Below are positions 55,799-64,000 of a stretch of DNA of 64,000 bases, one piece after another. The translations under genes and the position numbers were made by a program. Position 1 is the first letter of the stretch. The number at the start of each line of letters is the position of its first letter. The notes below the pieces were generated by a model, which was not told where the DNA came from, made no database searches, and saw nothing but the letters and a program-made list of their open reading frames with translations. The stretch is from Nicotiana tabacum (lineage: Eukaryota; Streptophyta; Magnoliopsida; Solanales; Solanaceae), in the NCBI RefSeq assembly GCF_000715075.1, contig NC_134087.1, positions 103,703,161-103,767,160 of the forward strand. The letters are read 5' to 3'.

Positions 55799-57784
55799 AT
55801 GGTGAAACAAATAGGCAAGGGTTCTAAACAAGATAGTCGAGGTAAATCCTCTCGGGGAGGGAAACAGAAAATGATAAGACTGATTGCTCAAGCCCGGCAA
55901 AAAATTAAAAACATGAGGAAGATGATTGAAGCTGCTGATAGGGCTATTGACATGTCTGGGAGTGAGTACGAGCCCCCCCAGGAGATATCTTCAGATTGTG
56001 TGCCAAAATACATCCCTGACTGGCCGGAGAGGAATAGGCTAAGAGACACTCCTCCACCTTCCCCCGCTACCCAAGCGTCAGTAAATGTATCTTCTGGGTT
56101 GTTTGAGGGCTCAGCTGAAAGCGGTGGGGATTAATACTCCATCTCTCCCACAGCTTCATTATCCGGAGAGGGTGTAGTAGGAGAAGAGTTAGTAGGAGAA
56201 GGGGTGAGCCCCAGGTTGGCAAGGTAGAACGAACTAGAAACCCGGAGGTGTGGCAAGACTGGTTTGTGAGCGAGGTAGCTTATCACAAATTTAAGGAATG
56301 GTGGCCGGTGAGAAAGTTGATCCTGGAGAGGAGCTTTGTTGATAGAGACTTATTACCTCACTATCCCAATATGAGGAGGCAGTTTAGGGAGAAAGTTGGC
56401 TGGGAGTATTTCTTAAACAACTGTGAGGATGCAAACGAGCACCTGGTCAAGGAATTCTATACCAATGTTGCCCACATCAAAAAGGGCACAAAAGTGACCA
56501 AGGTGCGAAATCTGAAGGTGCTTTTTGACGGGAAAACAATAAATGATTACCTAGGCTTTGATGAGGAGGATGAGGAACTGTATATGGAAAAGATGGAATT
56601 GGGCGAGGAGGTCCATCCCTGGTTGGCACAGTATCTGGCAATCCCAGGTACCACCCCCAATTGGCTAAATGCGGAAGTGAAAATTTTGAGAAGAAGTCTG
56701 AATTTCGAAGCCAAAGGGTGGCAAACATTTGTGTGCAGCAGATTGGACTCCACTACTCATGACAACTCCCTTCCTCTTCATCGGACTGTTTTGGTGGCAT
56801 CGATCATGGGGGGGTACCCGATTAATGTCGGGAAGGTAATGTCTCGGGTAATTACGCAGGTAGTTAGTGAGGGTGACAGAAACTACCCCTTCCCCAGCTT
56901 TTTGACCATGTACTTCAGGGACCTCGAAGTGGAAAAGAGGCTATTTGATATAAAGGTAAAAGCGAAGGCCCCGTTATCATGGTACATTATGCAGGGTGAT
57001 GACAACCCAAAGAGCAAGAACTTCAAGGGAACAGTACTGGCCAGTCTGAAGAGCCAGTTGTGGTAGTGGCTCCTACTCACCCTGCCTCTACCTCCACAGA
57101 CATTCCTCCTGGTCCATCCACTTTAGCAGATCTCGAGCTACCTCTTCCCGAGCCTACCCAGTGACTGCACACCGACTGAGCCAGGCTCTTCTCAACAATT
57201 GGATGCAGACAGCTTCATCCAAGTTGTTTATTCTCACTACTACAATGGAAGCTCACTTGGCACCTCCGCCTCCGCAGGTCCCACAGTCTATTGAGGACGC
57301 CCTCAAGGATATTCTGGACAACCAGAAGAAAATACTTGACACATAGAAGGTTCTTACGGACGCTGTGGAGTCTCATGGGAGAGCTCTCAAGGAGCTTGCG
57401 AAGGAGCACAAGAAGTTGAGGAAGACGCGGGCTTCCAAGAAGTCCGTAAAGGAGCTGAGGGCTGAGGTTGACAGGATGAAGGAAGATCATCTGCCTTTGG
57501 ACTTATTGCTACAGGACCCAGTACCAGCAGCTCATCCTCAGCCTGAGCAGTCCTAGAGGCCTCCCAAGAGGAAGAGGATGATTCCCCGAGCAGACGATGC
57601 AGTCATCCAGTTGGCAGACCCACCGGAGACCTCCTCCAGTTAGCCACAGGATGCACCTCAGGAGCCTATCCAGGCCCAGGTCCGAGCAGTAGAGCAGTAG
57701 GCCATAGAAAACCAGTCTGAGGTGCCCGAGCATATTGAGGACCCAAGGACCACTCAGGAGCCCATACAGACATACGGGCCATAG
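55799..57784 (+). pseudogene. Athila 3' ORF (putative plant transposon protein domain; env position)
   Basis: The start is MVKQIGKGSKQDSRGK at 55799. A basic N-terminus and an acidic Pro/Ser linker (55960-56130) lead, after a stop at 56132 and another near 56227, to a 272-codon open segment (56248-57066). This has WFVSEVAYHKFKEWWPVRKL, YFLNNCEDANEHLVKEFY, WLNAEVKILRRSLNFEAKGW and MGGYPINVGKVM. It matches what Pfam calls putative plant transposon protein (Transposase_32) from memory. After a stop at 57064 a Pro-rich region and coiled coil follow (LKELAKEHKKLRKTR, KELRAEVDRMKEDH), ending at TAG 57782-57784. It sits where retroviruses keep env, but I see no signal peptide or membrane segment. 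Confidence 0.75.
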
Positions 57785-59622
57785 GTAGTCTCTATATCCT
57801 TTTCCCTTTTTTCTTTTTGGTGCTTATTTGGTTTAGTTGGCATTGGGGATAATGTCAGCTTTTATTTGAGGGGGTAGGCCCTACTTTTATGGATTTGGAT
57901 TATTGTATATATTTGACAGTTTTTATGCTTTCTTTATTTTTCATCTTGGTTTGTATATAATTTTAACATTTCGTTACATTTCTCATACTTTTATTTTACT
58001 TTGGGTCTGTATATAAAGTTATGTTACATTGTATATATTCATCCCATCTATTGTATATTCGATTAAATCCCCTCTTGTATATATTCATTTTACTTTCTGC
58101 AATTTTTCTTTCTTAGCTTCTTATTTATGTTCGTAGCTTCTTGTTCTGAACAATTGCAATAAGCCTTTGGTTTTCTTAATGCCACGGTTCTTTCCAAAGA
58201 TGGAGTTTGTGTGAACCGGGTGGCTCTTCCCAATGATGGATGGCGTGACAACCTTCTTAAGGGTTTGAGTCCGTTTTTCTTTTTGCTTTTTAGTAGTTAG
58301 TGGTAAGGGTACCTCAAGCAAGTTTCACTTGGGCCTAGCACATTTGCCTTTGATCTCATGGTGAAAAAACAAATTGTTGTGTTTAGGATGGTGAAAGCCG
58401 TGACCTTGAGACTCTTGTGTTGACCGATAATCATCAAGTGATTTTTCGGGACCATTGTGTGCTCAAATCTTATCTAAAGTCATTGTGGGCCCCCGACTCT
58501 GTGTCTTTAGCAATCCCATAGCTTGTGTGGTGAGAAATTGCATTGCAAGTCCAAGTCCCGAGCCATTGGTCTAGAACTTGCCCTGAATGTTTGTTGAGGT
58601 GAAATCCTAAGTGAATTTGACTTGCGACATGATTATAGGCTCTCCTTGGTCCAAATGATAGCATGAACACTTCCATAACCTACCAATGATAAGATCCCTA
58701 GTCAACCCTTTTGAACCTTAGACTTTTTTTTCCTTCAAATAACTATGATACAAGCCTTTACCCGTTCTAAAAGATACCCTCTCTTGGCACCCAGTTTTTT
58801 CTTTAGCACATGGCAGTATAAGTTTGGGGGAGAGACGAGGATGAAAACAAAGTGGTAAAAGGGTACAAAATGAAGAAAAGGAACGACAATGAAAAAGAAA
58901 GAAAAGCAAAAGACAAAAGAATGCTCAAAGTAGAATTGAATAAAAAGGGATTCAAGAAAAGCAAAGAATGAAAGGTATAGAAAATTGAGAAAGGAGAAAA
59001 GATTTGAAATGTATAAGAAAGAGTGACAGTGTATCTCTCTAACCCCTTAGAAAGAAGTGAAAAGACTCAAAAAGTCAAATGAATTTGAGCCAAAATGAAA
59101 TAAAAGAAGTGTTTAAAGGAAGATGGAACCTACTTAGACCAAACATTACCTACCCTAAACCAAAAGCCTTCACGATATCTCCACAAAAGCCCTATATGAT
59201 CTTGAGTTAAATGAAACTTACATTAGTGGTGACTCACATAAGGGGCAAGCATATGGTACTTAGAGCCGGACTCATGACTTTTCCTTGAGAGAGATGAGTG
59301 ATTTTCCATTAACCTCATTCTGAGTGCTACTATTAGTGAGGTTTGCTTAGGGAGAGTTGAGGATGTGTGAGTTTGGGTTCCACAATGACCAAAGTAATAG
59401 AAAGAGTTCTTTGATGTGTTGAGTCAACTCTTGATGCTCTTGTGTTGCACTTAATCCATGGTGTTTCAAAGAGTAAATGTTGTTAATGATTCATTTGTAT
59501 GGAGGACAATTGTTAGTCTCAATTGATGCTAGATGAGGGCACTTTAGAACAGCTGAATTTTCTTGGAATTTTCCTTAAGGGGTGGGTCTTATTTTGTTTG
59601 CTTGAGGACAAGCAAGAGCTTA
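57785..59622 (+). other. Athila 3' untranslated region
   Basis: Long non-coding stretch between the 3' ORF and the polypurine tract. T-rich at 57785-58130, A-rich and purine-rich at 58830-59110, and closing with CTTGAGGACAAGCAAGAGCT just before the PPT. Open frames on the minus strand are chance. Confidence 0.6.
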
Positions 59623-59635
59623 AGTTTGGAGGAGT
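59623..59635 (+). other. Athila polypurine tract
   Basis: AGTTTGGAGGAGT lies directly before the 3' LTR start TGATAAC; typical Athila form. Confidence 0.8.
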
Positions 59636-61168
59636 TGATAACTAGGAATTTTGATACATTTTATACTCCTTCTTGCTTATATTTTGATTAGAAATTTGTA
59701 CAAAATAGTCCCAAAAGGCTCACAAGTTGTGCTTGATTGCAGGTTTGATAAACAAAGTGACAAGATGTCAAAGATCAGCTGAAAAAGGAGTGAAACTTGC
59801 ACAAGTACCAAGACAAGACAAAGCTCAGGCAAGATAGGCCCAGTGCGGCCGCACACCATTCTGTGCGGTCCGCACAAGTGAGGTTCAGAGAGGTTGATTT
59901 CCAGGCCAACAGGCAATGCGGCCGCATGAGATTTAATGTGGTTCGCATTGGAGTCACTGCGGCCGCACTCGATTTAGTGTGGTCCGCAAAACCAAGGATC
60001 AGAGAAGTGCTAGTTTAGAGATTGAAGCCAATGCGGTCCGCGCTCCATTTCATGCGGACTGCACTAGAAGCCACCCGGCCGCACTCGATTCTATGTGGTC
60101 TACATTGCCCGAGTTCAGAGAGTTGGATTTTCAAGTTCAAAGCCCTAGTGTGGCCGCATGTGATTTTGTGCGGTCCGCACTAGCCCCACAGGGATATTTT
60201 TGTCCAGATATTTTAGCTTAGTATAAATAGCTTCTTTTCCCATTTTTAGGTCATCAGATAGTTTTGTACTCTGGCTGCGTTCGTGACTTCGAATATTTTA
60301 GCTATTTTGAGTAGTTTTTGCTTCATTTCAACATTGAATCTTCTAGTTTATCTTAGCAATTAATTAATATGAGTTTTTCTTCATCTATTTCTTTGTTTTC
60401 TTCTCTAATTATCAGTAGTTAGATCTATAAGCTAGGGTTGTGGCTCAAGCCTAGTGTGGGTAATTTATGAGTCTTATATTTTAGGGCTAGATTGACTATG
60501 AGTGTTTGATATTTGGGCTAATTTCATGTTTAATTGCTGAATTGGTGGTTGCAAACACTAGTTTGTGTTTAGTTGACTTTGGCTTTACTTGAGAAAGAGA
60601 GCCTAAGTCTCTGAAATTGGTCTCACAAGGAATTGGGGCGTATTCAAAAGATTAACACCCCCAATTAAAGGGTTAAACCTAGAGATAGTAATACCCGACT
60701 TGAACCTTGATTGCTTGTGCAAATTTGCATACCCAATTGGTCTTGAAAAAGTCAATTCGGGCAAAATCACTCAAACCACCGAGAGGTGTAGAGTGGGTAG
60801 AATCGTGCAACGGTTATATCATACTCCCCAAATATGTCTATCATGCCTTAGACTCAAGTATGCGTCAATTGTACACCTAGGCGAAAGTCACTACCCTAGT
60901 GCCTTTTAATCATTTGAACAACTCGCAGAAGTTTAATCTTAGCTTACTTTAGTTTAATTTAGCATTGTAGTTTTATATAATTAGAAGTAAATCAAAAATC
61001 CAAAAATGTTAAGAAGTGCAATTTGGAATATATACACAACTCCACTTTAGATAGACACTCAACTCCAACTTCTAGCTCCCTATGGAAATCGATCCCGACC
61101 TTAATCGGGTAAGAGTTGTTTCGACCCTCTCTCGCTACTCAATAGTAGTGTAGGGTTGGCCTCGATCA
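59636..61168 (+). repeat. Athila 3' LTR (1533 bp)
   Basis: It matches 36443-37970 over its whole length, starts TGATAACTAGGAA and ends GGCCTCGATCA. It is followed by CGGTG (61169-61173). It has a hairpin array at 59844-60180 and TATAAATAG at 60222-60230. Confidence 0.95.
59844..60180 (+). repeat. Array of GC-rich hairpin units in Athila 3' LTR
   Basis: Same six units as in the 5' LTR. Some are better preserved here (last unit ends TGTGCGGTCCGCAC) and some worse (AATGTGGTTCGCAT), so CpG decay hit the two LTRs independently. Confidence 0.8.
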
Positions 61169-61173
61169 CGGTG

Positions 61174-63102
61174 CCGCAGAAACGGCTGGGTAGTCGTAGA
61201 AGCGAAAATGGGCCAAGGCAATAGGAACCGCATGTGAGGCTGGGGGACCGCAGATGCGGCTTAGTGACCGCAGATGCGACCCCATCCTGGATAAGTGACC
61301 TCCGCACTTGCGATGAAGTTTCCGTAGGTGCGGAACCCCAAATGTGGTGGACCCCTCGCAGAAGCGAGATCTCTGGCAGAAAGAGGGCCAAGTTGAGGGT
61401 TTTATCCCATTTTCAATTTTGGGAGTTTTGGAGCTCGGGAGAAGGCGATTTTGTGAGGATTTTGAAGAGGAAATTCGTGGGTAACGATTCCTAACCCTAT
61501 TTTATTTATATTTCATCAATCTAAAGTAATTTTCTCCATCTAATCAAGGAATTTGAGTGAGAAAATGGGAATTTGGGGGAAAAGTTCCCCAATCGAATTT
61601 TTGGATTTTGATCGGGTTTTAGGTGTCGGAATTGAATATTTTTGAACGAGTGATATTGCGAGTGAATGGGTGTTCTAAATTGGTAACCCGATTCTGAGAC
61701 GTGGGCCCGGGGAGGATTTTTTGGACATTTTTCTATTTTCTTGCCTTAGCTCTGAATTTATTAGCTAAATTAGTTGATTGTAGCTTTATTTACGTTATGT
61801 AATTGATTTGATTAGATTTGCGCCACTCGGAGTTGGATACTCGTGGCAAGAGCGTGATTTCGGATTGATTTTGAGCTTAGTTCGAGGTAAGTGGCTTGCC
61901 TAACCTTGTGTGGGGAAATTTCCCTTAGGATTTTGGTACTGTAGTTATATGAATGTCGTGTACGTGAGGTGACGAGTGCGTACACGTGCTAATTGTTGAA
62001 AAACCCCCGTTTTCATTAAGTAATTAACTGTTTTTTCTTTAATTGAGCAATACTAGTATATGTAGCCTCCTGTTTGGCTTAGGAAAGCATGCTTACATGC
62101 CTTAATTGTCTTATCTGCCTTAACTACTTACATGGATTCTGTATAGCATGTTTAGGGTAAGAATTACCTGTCTTCTTTGGTACAAAATTGCAAAACTGTG
62201 GATTTTCCTACCTGGAAGTATTGTGTATATTGAATGAGTTGTGTATTTATTTTTGGACTACGAAACGGTATTCCGGGAGATCCCCTTGCATGTTTATGTT
62301 TGGGACTACAGGACGGTATCTCGAGAGATCCCCCTGTACTAGATATTTACTTTGGGACTACGGAAAGGTATTCCGGGAGATCCCCCTACACATTTACGGG
62401 ACGGCATCCTAGGAGATCCTCTGTACATTTACGTTTGGGACTACAGGACGGTATCCTGGGATATTCCTTATTTCTATCTCTGTGTACTGAGTTATTTCTT
62501 CCTGTGATTTCATTTTTTATTGACTGTTAGCATTTCTAACTCTACTGCGATAATTCATACTATTTTATTTTATTATATGTATAACAACCAGTAGAGCTCT
62601 GACCTGATCTCGTCACTAATCGACCGAGGTTAGGCTTGGCACTTACTGGGTACCATTGTGGTGTACTCATGCCCCTTCCTGCACATGTTTTTCGTGTGCA
62701 AATTCAAGTACTTCTTCTGAGCCACACTTCAGTGAGACGAGGCGATCTTAGAGACTTCGAGGTATATTTGCCGCATTCGCAGACCTAGAAGTCCCTCTCT
62801 ATTCCTCCCTCAGTTATAGACTCTATGTATTTCTTCGTTGATAGATTTCTGGAGTTAGAAACACTATGTATTTCTGTAGCTTGTGATTCATGAGATTCCA
62901 GGTTTTGAGAGTGCTTATGTTCAGTTCGAGAGTGTTTTATTATATATTTCGAGTGGCATTTTAAACTCCTTTATTATATTTACCTGTTGAATTGTTAGTT
63001 TTCGTATCTTTGTTTCATTTCTGCAAAAAAAATTAGCTTACCTAGTTGTAGAGACTAGGCGCCGTCACGACAGTTCATGGAGGGAGAACTTGGGTTGTGA
63101 CA
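61174..63102 (+). repeat. Solo LTR-3, right part
   Basis: It continues the LTR interrupted at 36442 and ends GGGTTGTGACA, followed by ATGTA (63103-63107), which matches 35721-35725. The first 200 bases contain CCGCAGATGCGG-type words. It includes GGTGACGAGTGCGTACACG, a phrase shared in reverse with solo LTR-1, and a tandem repeat at 62253-62470. Confidence 0.9.
62253..62470 (+). repeat. Tandem repeat in solo LTR-3 (about 5 copies of 43-52 bp)
   Basis: Units start near 62253, 62301, 62353, 62396 and 62435. The shared core is GGGACTACRGRACGGTAT followed by a CCGGGAGATCCCC-like block. Copies differ by several bases. Confidence 0.75.
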
Positions 63103-63107
63103 ATGTA

Positions 63108-63496
63108 AAAGTACTTTTAAATATATAGGGAATAAATCAAAGTCCTCTTATTTTTTATCTTATTTCTTGTTTGAATGATAAGTTAATTTGTTTTACCGTT
63201 TGGAAGTTAATAAAAACTTTAAATACTTGTACCAGAATGAACAGGAAACGTCCTCTTCAAGAGTAATGTAAATATAAGGTCCCTCTCTTATGAAACCTCA
63301 TAGTAAAGGGTAGATTTCGGAAGTGTTTATGCCCGAAATCAAAAGCTATCGGACGTGAAAAGATTCCTGAAGCTTTGTTAGTTAAATAAAAAAAAATTGC
63401 ATAATACGTACGCAAAGAGTTTCTTTTATTAATTAAAATGCCAAACTGAATAAATATTTTTGGCATAGCTACAAAAAGTAAAGAATAATATATACA
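63108..63496. other. Tat-B spacer, continuation after solo LTR-3
   Basis: No coding domain. ACGTCCTCTTCAAGAGTAAT and ATATAAGGTCCCTCTCTTAT around 63249-63290 parallel the Tat-C spacer at 50231-50280, showing that Tat-B resumes here. Confidence 0.65.
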
Positions 63497-64000
63497 TTAG
63501 TTCTTACTGCCAGAACCCGAAGGGAGAGAAGAGTTTTCTTTTTCTTTATTAAGAGAAGGTTGTTCTACTTCTGGTTCAGAGCCTTCATCTTTGTCGCCAT
63601 CTTCTTTAGCTTCCTCTTCGATTCTCGAGTACCCGGAGTTAGTATTCAAAGAGTCAAAAGAAGCAGGCCGAGCAGGGAGGTTCTTGAAAGCAGTTGTCTC
63701 CAGTTCACCAGCTTGGGCAATGCATTTGTCGATGTTAGCAATGCCTTCTTTGGCCTCCTCCAAAGTCTTTCTCTTCGTGTGATATATGGCATAGGTTTTC
63801 TCGAAGAGTATTGAATTTTCTTGATCCTGGAGTCTAGCTCAGAGTTTTTTCGATCTTGGATTGAAGCTTTTTATTTTCTACTTTCATAATGCTGATTTTG
63901 GAGACAAGCTCAACATTAGTGGTCGAATGAAGCTGATTCTCCTTGACTCTTTTAAGTCTTTACTCCATTCTTTCTCTCCTCTCCTCGGAAACATTGGCCT
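63497..64000 (-). pseudogene. Tat-B antisense gene, C-terminal coiled-coil part (runs off the window)
   Basis: The minus strand encodes acidic, helical sequence. From the window edge come SEERRERME, a stop, then RLKRVKENQLHSTTNVEL, SKISIMKVENKKLQSKIEKT, another stop near 63840 and a frameshift. Then 88 codons follow with LEEAKEGIANIDKCIAQAGE and an EDGDKDEGSEPEVEQPS tail ending at 63497. This corresponds to exon 4 of the Tat-C antisense gene. The globular head and promoter would lie beyond 64000. Confidence 0.7.

Larger units (their letters stand above)
36443..61168 (+). mobile_element. Complete Athila-type Ty3/gypsy retrotransposon
   Basis: It has LTRs of 1528 and 1533 bp (about 6 percent different over the first 570 bases by hand count), TGATAAC...GATCA ends, and an exact CGGTG duplication at 36438-36442 and 61169-61173. 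A tRNA-Asp-type PBS follows the first LTR. Inside are gag, protease, RT, RNase H, integrase, a large 3' ORF, a long 3' untranslated region and a polypurine tract. Its integrase is split by Tat-C (43367-54170). Without Tat-C the element is about 13.9 kb. All ORFs carry stops or frameshifts. Confidence 0.95.
29660..64000 (+). mobile_element. Tat-B: Tat-lineage retrotransposon hosting the four-level nest
   Basis: The element begins with an LTR at 29660-30240, then PBS, gag, protease, RT and integrase ending at 35083, and a spacer. At 35726 solo LTR-3 interrupts it. The sequence resumes at 63108 with the spacer and the antisense gene (63497 on, minus strand). Similarity of 63235-63300 to the Tat-C spacer near 50235-50290 shows that this is the same element continuing. 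The rest of the antisense gene and the 3' LTR lie beyond 64000. Confidence 0.85.

Noticed and set aside
54839..55818. Minus-strand open frames of 81 and 140 codons with repeated CGPHKM-like words
   Set aside because: They translate the GC-rich hairpin repeat; the periodic peptide comes from the DNA repeat, not from a protein.
56248..57066. Athila 3' ORF as a retroviral envelope protein
   Set aside because: I see no signal peptide, transmembrane helix or cleavage site; the domain resembles the putative plant transposon protein family instead.
1..64000. Host genes, tRNA or rRNA genes, CRISPR arrays or bacterial-type operons
   Set aside because: No such gene passes inspection; all recognisable coding regions belong to transposable elements of a plant genome.

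Overview
This window is a block of nested, decayed transposable elements from a flowering-plant nuclear genome. I find no intact host protein-coding gene, tRNA or rRNA. The element types point to Solanaceae, most likely Nicotiana, but that is recognition from memory and not a search result. The cues are LTRs starting TGTAACGACCC or ending GGAGGTGTGACA, RTE-like LINE and SINE tails made of TTG repeats, and a tRNA-derived SINE.

Layout. (1) 1-4881, minus strand: the 5' half of an old Tat-lineage Ty3/gypsy element (Tat-A), running RNase H, RT, protease, gag, PBS and LTR as coordinates rise. (2) 4887-11060: AT-rich DNA with a SINE, a short inverted repeat, a CACTA-like terminus and the end of an unrelated LTR. 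(3) 11061-21734, plus strand: the complementary 3' half of a Tat element (integrase, antisense gene, 3' LTR). Its LTR is the same length as the LTR at 4251-4881 and the outer flanks share ACTTT, so I read both halves as one element split by an inversion. Two solo LTRs (13578-16383 and 17475-19482) interrupt its antisense gene. (4) 21740-29659: AT-rich DNA with two oppositely oriented LINE fragments, a double LINE/SINE tail and two poly-G tracts. (5) 29660 to beyond 64000: a four-level nest. Tat-B (29660 onward) contains solo LTR-3 (35726-63102, TSD ATGTA). That contains a complete Athila-type element (36443-61168, TSD CGGTG). That in turn contains a complete Tat element, Tat-C (43367-54170, TSD ATGTG). 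Tat-B resumes at 63108 and leaves the window inside its own antisense gene.

How the parts work together. Each autonomous element had the usual order of LTR, PBS, gag, protease, RT, RNase H, integrase, PPT, LTR; all are now broken by stops, frameshifts and lost catalytic residues. Most stops look like C-to-T or G-to-A changes, as expected for methylated, silenced DNA. The most interesting cargo is the gene on the opposite strand between pol and the 3' LTR of the Tat elements. In Tat-A and Tat-C it has a TATAAATA box upstream and canonical introns at matching places, and the Tat-C introns join the reading frames. The Athila element carries arrays of GC-rich hairpin units in both LTRs and in its 3' internal region. 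It also carries a downstream ORF whose start codon sits just after a strong branch point and 3' splice site.
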